Positions 39,301 to 52,656 of a DNA stretch of 64,000 bases are shown here, in pieces (within the stretch, counting starts at the first letter, position 1; every line of letters begins with the position of its first letter). Under the pieces are notes generated by a model. It saw only the letters and a program-made list of their open reading frames with translations, did no database searches and had not been told where the DNA came from. A program made the translations under genes and the position numbers. The DNA comes from Tetranychus cinnabarinus. Its lineage: Eukaryota; Arthropoda; Arachnida; Trombidiformes; Tetranychidae. The stretch spans positions 12,958,001-13,022,000 of the forward strand of contig WHVY01000001.1 of NCBI GenBank assembly GCA_022266195.1. Direction: 5' to 3'.

Positions 39301-42300
39301 GCCATGTAGGCTCCAAAGATCAAGACTGAGAAAATCAAAGGTAAAAGTGGACTTTGAAGGATAATTGAAGCCTGAAGGAAAGCCATTGTTTTAAGATATT
39401 TAAGTTCGGAATCTCGAAGTTTGGCAATGTATTCCATGAATGATTCCTCCCATGCATACAGTTTAACAATTTTGACTCCATTGAGTACTTCATTCACAAA
39501 GCGAACACGTTTATCTGTCTCTTCCATTTTTCGAGCTTGTTGTCGTTTCATAAAGCGAATGACTGATAGATTGAAAGGAAACCAAATGGCCATAATAAGT
39601 AGTGCATAAAGAGCAGAAGGACCTAAAGCTTGTTGTAAAAGATAGACAGAGACAACAAATCGGAATGGAGCAGAGAAAAGAACATAGAAAAATTCCATAA
39701 ATTCAAGAAGTCGTCTGGTGTCAACAGAAACCATATTCATTAATTTTCCCGTTTCAAAGTCTCTCCATGAAGATTGAGTTTTTTTGAGTGCTTTTTTGTA
39801 AATTGCTGCTGATATTGTTGCCGTCATTCGTAGTCCAAGACATTGTTGACATTCTTTGAGTTGAATTTGTAATAAATTCATGGTTATATTGGCAGCAAAT
39901 AAACATATGGCTAATAGGAATCCATGCCAAGCTGGTTGCTCATATTCATATTGAATGAAACCGATAAATGCTCTAGAGATAGAAAGACAAGAAATAAGAC
40001 ATTTAATCAATCGATCTCTTAGATTAGTTCAGAGTGCTTTAACCTTATTAACATTTAATCAAACTTGACAGCTACAGGTAAAGCATTTATCTCATGTAAG
40101 CTGAAAAGATTCTTATAGCTATTTAACCTTTAAGTTAGTTAATTGAAAGAAATAAAAAACAGTTATTCAAGATACATGAGCATAGAATCATGTTTCTCTT
40201 GGATGATAATCATTATCTTCATCATTGCACATTGCAATATGATAGTTTAAAATCTTGATTTATCATAACAAGTTTTCAAAGAGTTTAATTAATTTCAAAG
40301 TTTCCGGCTGATTTGCTTGTTGAATTTAATTAGGAATCTAAAAAGCTTGTGAAAGGAAGGGAAATTATTTTTCAATAATTATTGATATTTTCATATTCAA
40401 GTAATTTTTAGATGGTTTGAGGTAATGATATCGAAAGGTTAATCAATTGAATGTTGATCTAATCATGAAATCTTTGAAGAGGACAATTAATGTAAGCTGA
40501 AGAATGAAAATGATGAGAAGTGACATTGATTTAAGGTCGCCTGAATGATAAAAGACTAAATATTGGCATAATTTTCTTGTATTTCAACTTATCGATAATA
40601 TTGAAACAAAGTTATTAATCTATTTACAAGAAGTTGTCGAAATGATAATTCATTTCAACTTGTGTGTTGATTGAAATTTCATCTATTGAACACAATTGAA
40701 TCATTTTAACAGTCAATAATTTGAGTTATTTTCACTCAAAATGGTGATCAATATGAAAAGAGTTGGCTAAAGACTTGACAAATATGGAATCAAAGAAACC
40801 ATTTATTGACTTTGATGGTAAGCAAAGTGAAAGCAAATGTTTTCATTTCTCAACTCAAGTATCTCAAGTGAAAATAAATCAAATGATGTTGATAATGAAT
40901 GCAATTGTTGATTGGAAAAGACCTCTCTTGATTTATGATAAATTCAATGTCATTCTTTGCCCAATCAATATGAAAGAAAATTCATTATTTTTGTTTTCAA
41001 CATGATACTCATCATCATCAACATCATTAAAAGAGATTAGTATTTTACTTTCTTCTTCTAATCGCTTCCTTCTTTTCCTTCCTTCCTTTTCTTTCTCTGC
41101 AATTTTTGCTTCTTCTTTTCATGATTAAATTTATCATCTTCCAGTGATACACGAAGAATCTGCTTACATCTACCTTGTTAATCTAGTTTTAAAAAATCGA
41201 TTCAACTTGATTCTGACTAGATTCAAGGTCATTAACTCATGAACTTGTTTAAAAATTAAGCTTCAGACGAACGATGACACAAGAAAAGAGTTGAAATGGT
41301 AAGATAGAATTGAAAAAAGTAAAGCTAACTGGAAAAAATACCGATGAATTAATCCTGTCTGACCACTGTTGGTCCATCTTATCCAATAATCTTTCTTTTT
41401 TTATCATTTTTACTTTCTCTCAAGAAAGGGTTTCAAAGTAAGAGCAACAACTTACTTGATAAGGATAGGAACCAAAAGGGTAAAGATGTCAGTTAGCAGG
41501 GTTAAAAGAATGGCAACGCAAAATTTTCTTGCAAAAAGTCGCATAGATAAAGTAACTACATCTATCTTTTTGGTAACATCACTGGTCAGTTTAGTCTCGA
41601 TGGAAGGTGATTTGCCACAAGAGATGATCCTCTGGATACAGTTTCTTAAGTGATTAAGAACAGCTTGGAAAACAGTTTTACCAACTGAAATTGCCTGATC
41701 AAAATAGGAACTTAGAATGGCTGCTTGTAAGTTACCCTTCAACTGCCACATATCCTCAGTACCAAGAGCTTTACGACGACCCAATAAGATAAGTTTAGTG
41801 AACCAAAGAAAAAAGATTCGATTGATGAAAGATGCTTGTGATTTTGGGCACATTTTGGTTTCAAACAAGGGCTTCTCAAGGGTTGAACTTGGACTGTGAA
41901 GGTGATGATGATGATTCAATGGATTGCGGAGTCGAAGACCTTCGTTGAAGGAAAACAATATCAACAGCAGAACCAAAATCGGAACATAAATGGTGTAGAA
42001 AACAAACTCAGAGAAAGGCTGTGAATTGTAAGTAACCCATTTATCGTGGTAAATAATCATACTGAAAAACGTTTCGGTCACCAAGAACAACCACATCATT
42101 CCAGATTTTACAGATAAACGTTGTTTAAAATAAATCATAGTTAAAAAAACCTGTAAAGAAATGAATCAATCATTAAATGAAAATTAAAATGTAATAAGTA
42201 TTTCAAAAAGTACTTACATAACAAGCAGCTTTGACCAACTGAATTATGGTATAAGCTAAAAGGACACGATATTGTGTTTTATAATAACGCTGGGTAAGAA

Positions 42301-42672
42301 GCGATGAATATAAAATGTTGGCAAGGCAGGCAAAAATAATTAGAGTCAGACGAGTCCATTTTAAAAATGTCCAATTTCCCAGATCAAAGCTTTTTTCACG
42401 GAAAGCGTGGGTTAATATGGTGAGAATCATTAGAACGACAGGGAATCCAGTGAGAAGGGTAACTTGGAAACACTCTGTAAATTGAGGATTCGTTGTATTC
42501 CATGATAATTGCGAATCCTGAGATGAGAAATGATTGAAATCACAAACAAAAAGAAAAAAAGATTAAAATTTGTTTCAATATCACAAGATGGATCGATTTT
42601 GGTTTGCAAATCAAATCTTACCCAGAAAACATCATCACCGCAAATTGTTTGAATTAGTTGACTTGAAGACAT
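36370..42672 (-). CDS. ABCC/MRP1-type multidrug resistance exporter, five exons, 1522 aa
   Basis: ATP-driven efflux pump of the ABC subfamily C, which exports glutathione, glucuronide or glucoside conjugates and organic anions across the plasma membrane. Exons on the minus strand are 42672-42622, 42517-42218, 42150-41456, 39972-36704 and 36623-36370 (4569 nt, phases closed). It has the extra N-terminal TMD0, starting WNTTNPQFTECFQ as in MRP1, then L0, TMD1, NBD1, TMD2 and NBD2. NBD1: Walker A GPVGSGKSS (about 707-715), signature LSGGQKQR, Walker B FLFDDPLSAVD with the ABCC-typical Asp. NBD2: Walker A GRTGAGKST (about 1314), signature LSLGQRQ, Walker B with catalytic Glu (VLDEATAAID), and the H-loop AHRLNT. 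Both sites look functional. Length matches MRP1. Intron 3 is about 1.5 kb; the other introns are short. Many opposite-strand frames here are shadows. Confidence 0.95.
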
Positions 42673-45019
42673 GATGAAGTCAATTATTGAGATGCACAAC
42701 TAAAACTTAGAGGCACACTTTTTTATGTTGAGTAAAGATTGGCAATCTGCTGCCAATCGGACTAGGCTGGAAACTGAATGACTATGGATTCTCCCAGTTC
42801 AGAATTCTTAGTGAAGAGTGAGAAAGAGGAGTGAGTATTTAGAAAGTAACAAGTGTAAGTGAGTGAGAGTGAAAGAGAGGAGATGTAGCAGTTGTTTTTT
42901 GTTGTTGTTGGTTGCTGCTGTTGCTGACGGAGATGTTGATGAGAGCTGGGAAAGAGCAGGAGGGTAATCCAGCAGAGACTAGGCTGGATTTACGGGTTAA
43001 CCTTATTCTTCTTGTTCACCATGTTTCAAACTGTAAAAAACACGACCTATGTAAATTCAAATCAATAGATCCATTAGTGTAGCTTGACGATGATTGTTTT
43101 TAACTGATTGATGTAAGTAAAGTTGACAAAAAATGCCAATCTTGAATAACGATGGTTGACAGAAACTGAAATCACTATTAAAGTCTACAAGTTAATTTGT
43201 TGAAAGCACATTGGTGATGGTGATTACGCGGGTGGAGAGATGCTCTTTTAAGAGGCTTGGCGATGTTATTATGATTGTCTGTTTCTTGCTTAACCAATAT
43301 CACTCACTCACTGATTACTACACCAGAAGGAGATGAAAGTTGATAATGATAATGATGATTTACACTTGAAAAAAGAAAAAAATGTTTACTAAATTGCTTG
43401 TTGAACATGATGATCATATATTTTTTTGCCCCAATTGAGCAATAATTGTCATTCAAAGATGATTCTCTTTTGAATTTATAAGGTAAGATTTGTGATTAGT
43501 AAAGTTGGTAGTTATTAGCAACAATAAAAAGATATTAAGTCTATGTGAACAAGTATCAAAAATATCACATAAGATCATGTAATAGACGCGCCAAAAATTT
43601 AATCACATTTAACATGAGGCACTGAACGGTAATTAATTAGATTTTCAAAACTCTATTAAAATTTTAATTACGAGATTCAATACAAAACTAAATGAACAAT
43701 TAAAATAATAATTTAACCCTAACTAATGGGTTAAAGATTGAAAATGAAAAGACAATGTAAATAGACAAAAGTCGACAGCAGTCAGCTGTGTTTACTTTTC
43801 CATGCTCACACTCATTAGTTGAACTTTTACCAACAGATTTTTCCAACTCTTACACTTTTGCTTTTTTATTTTTTATCCAATATTGTTATTTATTCTAGTT
43901 TTATCATCTTGAACAGATCAGAAAATAACTGAATTGATCTTGAATCAGAAGTAAATCTATGTCTATCGTCATTTGATCTTCCATGTAATAAACTCGCACC
44001 AAAGTAAAAGGTAACAAATGAAGGCAATAAAATAGGAAGGCAAGAAGTTAAAGGTAAAAAGTTGAATGTGTAGAGAATAAGAGAAAGGAAAGAAAATATT
44101 CTAAAAAAGAAAGGTTAAAGTGTTAGGTTCAATGTTCAGTTCAAACCAGCTCAATCTAGTTTGTGCTGAAGTCAAACAATGAAAAGTGTTGAAGAAAGGA
44201 ACCAGAAAAAAGAAGAAGAAAAGGTACAAAGAAATGTAAACCTTGAACTCGAAAGAGAAGCTGAGAAAAGAAACAAAACTCTGACCTGGTGTTGATTGTT
44301 TAAAAACCAGGTAAATGGTTCACTCTGGGCCCTGACCTGATTGACCTGTGGCTATTTTGACAATGACCTGGGAATTAGGTTTTTTGTGTGTTACTGTGAT
44401 TTACTAATGGATAGTGTTGGCTAATACTGTGCTTTTGTTAATCCTAAATCTTGTGAATCTTCAAGGTGAGAGATAGAATCTTGGACCAACCAATATCAAT
44501 GTTAAACCACAAATTATAGCCATTGTCAAGTTCACAGTAGATGGATTATTAACAGTTTTGTGTTCTGTATTTAGTTTTAATTATTTGCTCTCAGAAAATT
44601 TGTATAATTTACTGTCTAATAGCGAGTTATGTAAGTCCATCAATCAACGAAAACTTGCTCATCTTGATCGAGCAGCAACAAAAAACAAGGTTGAATCAAA
44701 TTACAATCTTATATTCAAGCTGTTTGTTTGTAAAGTTGAAATTAATTGATGAAGTTAGTTATTCACTTGATTGTAACTAACGGCCTGAAGCTGCTTACCT
44801 CTTTTATGAAATTGATTATTAGTTTTGTGTAAACAAAATATCAAGTCCTATCATTTACTTTGCAAGTAAAAATCTTACATAAGAAAAATAAAATGATAAT
44901 CAATCAGAAAAGTAATTTAAAAGCAAATAAATATTTTATTACAATGAAAGATTTGGTGATGAATGAAGTGAAATGTGAATTTGGAATAATGATTTGTTGG
45001 AGGAAATTGACTATAATGT
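42673..45019. other. Intergenic, ABCC upstream region
   Basis: Purine-rich and GTT/GCT-repeat stretches (about 42820-42960) upstream of the ABCC start may hold its promoter. Further on it is AT-rich with purine runs (about 44030-44280). No gene is supported. Confidence 0.45.
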
Positions 45020-46758
45020 TCATTGTTCAACAGTTGATGGATAAGGGATAAAATCATCGTTAATATGTTTCTCTGATAATTTAGGAATAATTGTATTCTT
45101 TTCTTCACGCGTTTCTTCAATCAATTTTTCAACCATTTCTGCAGCTTTTCGTCGACTTTTTGTATTCCTCATGTTATTGCTTATTGTTTCAATACGATTC
45201 TTCAATTCGTTATCATTAAGAATTGATTCAATACTTTCAAGAAAATATTTTTCATCCAAATTCCATGGATCAATACGACGTCCAAGATTTTTGTCAACAA
45301 TTCGAGCTGCATTATCCAATTGATCAAAATAATATGGTATTACAATCATTGGTTTCTTATGGTAAAGTGTTTCCATAATTGTATTGTTACCACCATGAGT
45401 TATCACCATATCAACCTCTGGTAATACTTTTAATTGGTTAACATAATTTTCACCCCACATATTTGATGGTAATTCAAGTTCATCTCCTTTGGGTCCTTTT
45501 GAAACAATAAATCGATGTGGACTTTTAGATAAAATATCAATTAATTGTCTCATTAATTGTAAATCGGCTGAAAATTGTGATCCCATTGAAAAATAGATCA
45601 ATTTACCAGGTTTATCTTTTAAACATTCGGGTATAACAAAATAATCATTATCAGGTTGTCTTATTGATAAATCAACTCGAATCCAATTATCTAGAACAGG
45701 TCCAACCTCTGTATAGTCTAAATCTTCTGGATAATGATAAAAACCAAAATGTTTTGGTCTATCAAGAAACCAAGCTGGTTCATATAAACCAGGTAATCCA
45801 TGTTCATGTAACCAGTTATTGATTTTCTCTTTATGTGGAGCCATTGCATATTCATAAGCAGAATGAAACTCCTCTCGCTCTTTCTTACCACTGTGCACTG
45901 AAAGTCCAGAAAACGCTGGTGGACCATTTGGAAATAAAGTCAATGGGTTAAGGGAAGCAATTGGTATATACGGTATCTTTAACTTGGCCATAACTGGAAA
46001 TGGTACCAGAAGATCTCCAATGATTAGGTCTACCTCAACACTTTTCAAGACGCGTTCCAGTGCCTCATTTGTTTTTATATAGCCTTCAACAAATTCAGCA
46101 TAACTTTCTCGGTCCTTCTGGGTGAAACATTTAAACCTTTCAATAGCATCTTTGTGAAATAAGTCATAGCTTTGTTCCAGCCATGTCATGAATGGAGTCA
46201 ACTTTTCACCAGCAAAAACTTCTTCATCGAATGGAATGAACTGGAATCCTCGTCTATCAGCGAGATGCTTGTACTTTTGTCGATTCGCAAACATAATTGT
46301 ATGGCCTCGACTTTGAAGAAGCTCACCAAATCCAAGAGATGCATTGATATGTCCGCAACTAAATATAACAAAATAAAATGAACAAAATTACGTTAAAACA
46401 AGGTTAAACATGTTGTGCCAAGTGTAAAGTGGGCTTCAACGTCAAGCACTTGCAATGACAATTCTCCCTCATGATTCAATCTATAGAGTCTGAAAAAAAG
46501 TTCACTAGTTTCAGAATTTAAAACAACTTGAAAGCTATGTCAGTAGATTCTTATGACAGTCAAACAAAGACAAAGAAAATTAATGTCAATTACTCATTTA
46601 ATATAAGTTAGATAAACATACAAGAATAATCTTAATTAATTAGCTCATATCAACTAAACAATCAATCAAAATAAAGAAAGTAAAACCATTTAGTAAAAAG
46701 TTGAAATGATTACTTACGCATCAATGCTGGTAACCAATATTTTGTATGATGGCGCCAT
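45020..46758 (-). CDS. Bacterial-type UDP-glycosyltransferase, 459 aa (copy A)
   Basis: GT1-family glycosyltransferase that transfers a sugar from a UDP-sugar to small lipophilic acceptors, a phase II detoxification reaction; cytosolic here. Exon 1 is 46758-46718 (MAPSYKILVTSIDA) and exon 2 is 46358-45020; 359-bp intron. The N-terminal GHINA motif gives the usual catalytic His (H17). The donor-binding block THGGNNTIMETLYHKKP...YYFDQLDNAARI spans about 334-367, with D359-Q360. There is no signal peptide and no C-terminal membrane anchor, unlike animal ER UGTs but like bacterial macrolide-type enzymes and the spider-mite UGTs reported as horizontally acquired. The gained 5' intron shows eukaryotic adaptation. 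The C-terminal 275 residues are almost identical to copy B; the N-terminal acceptor-binding half is much less so. Confidence 0.93.
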
Positions 46759-49003
46759 TTTATTTTCTCACGATCGGCTGATTGTTTAATGGAGGGAGAT
46801 TGAAATGAAACAAAAATCAAATGTGACCGAGTTGGATTACAATTTTTGACACTTTTATAATTGTAATGTAATTCAATTGGTTTGTCAATTTACTTGTTAA
46901 TTAAGTTATTTAGTGTTGTTAAATATAAACGATGTTGATAATGATGAACAGAGTTAATTTAAAATGAACAGAGAGAACTGATTTCACAAGTTGTCTTGTC
47001 GAGTTTTCATTGAGCTGTGGACACTTTCAATTGAGCTTGAATCTTTTTATTCAATTCTGTTTCCTATTTTCTTTCATTATCTTACTCATTATCCCTGATT
47101 TATCTCTACTCGATCATTTTCCATTCATAATTTCCACCGTAAAACCTGTCCTTGTTTCACAATCTTCACTCCTCCCCTTTGATCCCATTGTTTACCACAT
47201 CTTGTTTATGTGTATGTTTTTCATCTGTTGTATGAAATAAGATTCAATCCTGATTTTAATCGTGAAAACAATTATCACCAGATCAACAAATATTGACGCA
47301 GACATTCAACAACATCATCTTCATTAACTCTTCAACCAATTTCAACGACAACATCCAATATCAACATTTCAAGTTGTGCCTTTTGGGTTAATGTTGCAAA
47401 GAGATATTTAACCGACCCAACTACTCTCTTAAAACCATGGAATGAGGACAGTTTATCAATGACCGAATTAGTTAATAGTATTTTGAACTAATTTACTTTA
47501 TTTCTGATCTAAAATTTTCTGGTACTCAAGGTAACTGTTAACTAATACTTTTCTCTCTTCTTTTCAACAGGCTGTGATAACAATCCTGGTTTGATTGGAA
47601 ATATTGTTTACCCGTTCCTGTGGAAAATCTGACTTAGATTCTTCAAGTACTTGGCCACCGGAAATAAAATTCCACTATCACTTGTTGTTTTAATCGTAAA
47701 CATTGGAGAAAACCCTTGTACGTCACAATCAAACAATCCTTTGATATTGATCGACCTCACAATGGCAAGAATAAGCAATTGATAATTTTATAGTGATTAC
47801 AAGATAAATTGTTGACAACTTCAATTGTTACTTTTTTACTAGCAATTTTTATTCCGATAAATCACCACTTGGAATAAGTATGTATTTAGTTCAGTTTTGT
47901 TGGTCAGTTATCATCCAATTATTCATGTTAGAATCCATTAAAATGCATTTCAAAAACCATTTGCTTTTGGTTCGTTTGTTGAATGAGAAATAAAAACAAA
48001 CTCGTTGTTTCAATGTGATTTGAACAAAAAACATTGCACTTTAAGATGAAATTAATGTTGGTGTTTACATGCGTAAATTTAATTTTCATAGATTGACAGT
48101 TCTGCAGAGTTCAGACAAGCGAAAGCAATTTCATAATCAAGCCAGACTTAGCCGGAAGGAAAATTAACACACAGATAAACAGAGTTTCATCCAACATCGG
48201 AAATTATTGACTTGGATAGTAAACAACATTAAACAAATTGTAACTAATCGATTAACATCAAATTCATCCTTGAATAAAATCATGAAAGGTTAATGCCATA
48301 TAATCAATTTTGTTAAAAACAAAACAAGAATCATAATTAAATTGAATTTAATTAATTTCTTATGAATCTTAATCACTTCCGATGAGAGTGATGATACCAA
48401 TGACCTATTATTTGACAATTGTGTTATCATATAGCTTTAATAAAATGCTATTTTTTCTTGGACCCAATGAAAACTTGTGATTAACATGCCATCATCGCCA
48501 TAACACAAAACCACTTTCAAAGTTGAAAATTAAATTTCATTTTGTTCAGTTGTAGAACAAGGTTTTATTTTAGTTTTTAGTTTTTCATTGACGATGGGTT
48601 TCTTCATTAAAATTTGAGTCTTTTAAATGTGGAATCAATTAATCGTACACAGGGAATAGACACTTGCGATCAGCCATAATCGCACAAGTTTCTTGTCTTA
48701 ATAAATTTTGAGTAATCGAGTATTTTGTATTCATCTTTCAATCAAACTAATAACATGAAACTTGGATGGATAAAATGATAAATACCTTAAGAATCTTATA
48801 TCTATAAAATATATTTCTTACATACGACGAAGTTGAAACATTGCGAGGGGCATTTCAAAATTAGCGCGTCAAAATCCAGGCAAGGATTTGCAACTCATTG
48901 GTCTAAACTTACTTCCAACTGTTTTTTTCAGTTTTGAAGTCAAATTTTTGAGTCTTGGTTCATTATTCATCAACACTTTGAAGCTGAAGTTTCCGACTTA
49001 AAA
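46759..49003. other. Intergenic, nothing recognised
   Basis: Upstream of UGT copy A. A short TTG-start frame at 47010-47240 is hydrophobic but unsupported. The rest is AT-rich. Confidence 0.45.
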
Positions 49004-49750
49004 ATGGAAAGTAATGAAACTCCAGATAAAAGTAAGTTTATTAACATCTATTTCTTGATAATATTTTTGATTTGTAAAGTAATGATTAATTCAATGTAAT
49101 TTATAATAGTTACTATCAAAGTAAAGGTTGCTGGTGAAGATTATCATGATCTTTTGTTAGATTGGTCAGACAGTGAAGACGTAGGTCGACAAGTATTTCG
49201 CCAAGTATGTTCATTTTATTTTATATTTCATTTTGACTTCAAACTTGACGTAAATATTTTCTGTTTGTAATATCTTCAATAGCTTGCATCGATAATAGGA
49301 ATACCAATTCATAAGATGAACAGGTTTATGATCCAATGCTATCCTGATCCTGATACTGTGGCATTTTTTTTCAATAAAAGAAATACTCCAACTGGATATT
49401 ATGACTTTGATCATCTGAAAATTTTAAATGATGGTGATTGCTATGCACTTGAAATGACTTTCGAGAATTATGAGCCTCCATTCCACGTAAATTTATTTTT
49501 GTACAATCGTTCAAGTTTCGATGACAATCAATGTACAGCTCAGTATTGTCAGCATATCAATGGCAGAGATTTTATCAATCGACAAGTAGAAATCATTAAA
49601 TATGGTGAACCAAAATATGGAGAGTTTTGGGATGGAGATGCAAGGAGTACGACAAGGTCTATGGGCATCCAGCCGTACATGGACCCAATCTGCTCATTTC
49701 AAGTCTATGATAGGCTCCGTCATCCTTACTATCCACGAACTCACGGCTAA
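49004..49750 (+). CDS. Intact member of the unnamed DGDCY/RTHG family, three exons, 196 aa
   Basis: Exons are 49004-49031, 49110-49204 and 49283-49750 (591 nt, phases closed). I do not recognise a named family. The N-terminal 95 residues look like a ubiquitin-like beta-grasp domain: ITIKVKVAGEDYHDLL strands, a helix VGRQVFRQLASIIGIP, then RFMIQCY and a closing LNDGDCYALEM strand. This is a fold inference from pattern only. The second half has a conserved Cys/His cluster (DDNQCTAQYCQHINGRDF, about 121-138), a basic IIKYGEPKYG, PYMDPICSF and a C-terminal Pro/Tyr/Arg tail ending RTHG. There is no signal peptide or membrane segment. It sits between the two inverted UGT genes. Relatives lie at 4297-4830 and 5515-5690, all plus strand. 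A polyadenylation-like aataaa is near 49975. Confidence 0.8.
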
Positions 49751-52656
49751 TTATTTCATTTACTTTATCCACTTAATTCTTAATTGGGTAAAAACTAAGT
49801 TTGGTAATAGTTGTTGGACGAGTTTGGATTTTGTGGAGTTGCAAGATGATCGATATCACAAATATTAATATTTATATTTGATAAAAATAGAAGAGAATCG
49901 GATTAAAATTTACAAATATGCATTATAAATGATTAAAAATTTTACCGAAATGAACAAATTATTCAGAATCAACAATAAAAAGGTGGAAGTGAAATTCAGA
50001 AGGGAAATTTCATAGAATAGTAACCGTAAGTTTAACAGGAAGGCAACAGCAACATTTACAATTTAATGGTTTGGTGCATTTTTTGCTGAACAATTTCTTC
50101 AAGTCAGATTGAAGTATCGAAATGAAATAATTCATTTCTTGTTTTATCCAGCTGATAGCCTATGGATGAACTTAACATTTCTAGTTTGTAACAGATTCTC
50201 TTAAAACTCATCAAATACTTTTGGAACGCTGACTGAACATCAAATTATTTAAGTTTGCTCCGTTCCTACTCAATGAATGATTCTCTTTGAATAGCCATCT
50301 GTAACTTTTGTGATTAATATTAGGTCATTCCAGTAGTTGAATAAGCTGAAAGATAATTCAAGGTAAAGAAAATTAAATTAAATGAGCGATACTGATAGGT
50401 ATCCTTGGCGAATAATTAAAGTTATTATTACGCATTGACAGATAAAGAAAAAATTTTCTTACCCTGAGGTTAAGATAACTTTTACTTGAATCTTTGTTTA
50501 CTCAATATTTTTTTCAAGAAGATTGGCAAGATTAAGTGAAGATCTTATTCACTTGTTCAAGATAACCAAAATGAAGCGGTTCCAACCAGCTCATCCATTT
50601 CATCAGATTAATCTAAACAATCCGGGGTCCATCGTCTGACAAGGCAGGACACTTCCCTGTTTTTAGTACTCTTTCTTCAGCTCATCTTCTTTTCAGGATT
50701 AAAGGAAAACAGGATGAGAGTGTTCATATTAAGGTCACCATTAAGATAAAAATCCAGTGAAAATTTAAACAGTAATCAAAGGGTAATGACCATTGACTTG
50801 ACATGGTTTCTAGTTCACGTGAATAGCGACTCTTTCTTTTGATTAATCATCACCACCAAATAAATTTATCAGAAACCAGGATGAATTTGATTTTATTACT
50901 GTTACCTAAATGATTGAATTGACGCAAAGAAATGAAATACAAAAATAAAGGTGATAAAGGGGTTAGATCACTTACCTTTGAAGGGAATTCTGGTAATTTT
51001 CCGGTAATTTCAGTGCTTTTAATTCAATAGACCGTAAAAAAGATTGAGATTTCATCATTTTATCTGTAACAGTAATGAAAGGAACTAAAAATGTGTACTT
51101 TAAGTACAAGAGGAAAGTATTAGATAGCTTAACGGACTAAAAAATCTTACCGAAAGCGATTTGTGACCGTTTGTTCATTTTGCTGTGCAAATCATGACCA
51201 ATAATATCTTAGTACATCTAAAGTCCGATGATTGACAATAATGATTATTAGAAACATTAATAAAACAAGCTGAGCCCCCGATCATGGCTGATCGTAAATT
51301 TCTTTTCACTGAATACAATAAATTCAATCCACATTTAAAGACTCGAACTGTTGATGAAAAATCATTGTCAAAGAGAAAAACTAAAGAATTTTCGTTGATT
51401 TTGAGAGTTGTACAGTAACACAGTTACAGAGCACCAGATATTTAACTTACTCTTTGCTAGAAAGACAGTTTTACATAAACTCCTAGCCCAACAATAAACC
51501 ATCAATCTGAATGAAAAAAAGTTTTTTCCCCAAAGTCAATAGTAAAAGATACGGATTCTGCATTTTTTCCCCCACCCTGTTTAAACGCTGATTTCTCAGG
51601 AACCTGAGTTCCGAGAAAGCTCTGACTATTTTTCGTAATTGAAGTTCAATCAGGGCTTTCATTCGATGTGAAAATTTTCTTTAGAATCCTTTTAGTTTGG
51701 TCACAATCTTCCCGCAAAAATTTCATAGTTTGACTTTATATATTGTATAGATAAACTGAATCAACGATTTAGACCAAAAGGGAAAGGAAACTCTGACAGC
51801 TGTAAGATTTACTGGTAGGTTAACTCTTTATCCAGCTGAGAGGATAACGTAAAAGGGCTCGTTATATAACACACTTAATCTGTTAATTAGATTATTCACC
51901 TTAAGATTAAAAATTAACAGATCTATTCTATCAGAACACACTGACTATAGCATGTACTGTTGACAAGTATAGTAATTAATAGAGTCCATGATAATTTAAA
52001 TGATTATAATTGATAAATTTATCAAGTTTGAAAAAGGCGGGCTGGATTTGTTTATTTTAAAAATAACTTGTTGACCAATCAGTTGAAAAATAATATTGAT
52101 ATTTTAACGGTAAGTTGTGGAGGTGGAGTGAATCGGAATAAAGGGACGAGAGTTTAAACAGAAGAGGACTGAATTAGTATGTGAAGGTATTCGGATATGA
52201 TATAATATTGTATAATGTCAAGTGAGTGAAAGAGAAGGATGAAAGGAGAAAGAAAGGAAGAAAGAAGGGTAAGAAGGAATGATAGAGAGTTTAAGGTGAA
52301 GATGATGGACAAATTAAGAAAGGGTGAAATGATGAGAAAGAGACTGAGAGATAAAAGAACAGGAAAGAGAGAATGAGAAAGAAAGGAGAGGGTTGATACG
52401 GAATGAAATAAATAGATTGAAGATGGATTGGAAAATTGTCCATAACTGAACGTCAACTTGTCAAAGTAACTTGTCAAAAATCGTCCCTTTACCATTTGCT
52501 CCTGTGTTGGGACGCAATATTGGAACATTTTTCTTCATTGAATAAGTCATCATCTTCGAGTTACCTTTTGTGTTCATCATCTTTAAAATCATCCAACAGT
52601 TCATCTTATTTTTTCAATCGCTTCTTGTTTACGGAAAAGCCTGTGAAAACGATAAA
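49751..52656. other. Intergenic with purine-rich tract
   Basis: Mostly AT-rich with no supported gene. 52190-52400 is an almost pure GA-rich tract on the plus strand (runs such as gaaagaaaggaagaaagaag). It creates a long but meaningless Ser/Leu/Phe-rich frame on the minus strand. It lies about 250 bp upstream of UGT copy B. Confidence 0.6.

Noticed and set aside
36964..39609. Many plus-strand frames of 60-111 codons across the ABCC gene
   Set aside because: They are antisense shadows of the large minus-strand coding exon.
40763..41005. 80-codon plus-strand frame inside ABCC intron 3
   Set aside because: It begins with a non-ATG codon, has no recognisable motif or splice partner, and lies antisense in an intron.
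44558..44749. 63-codon plus-strand frame upstream of UGT copy A
   Set aside because: Composition is unremarkable, and no splice support or homology is recognised.
52154..52528. 124-codon minus-strand frame rich in Ser, Leu and Phe
   Set aside because: It is the complement of a GA-rich low-complexity tract; composition alone explains the open frame.
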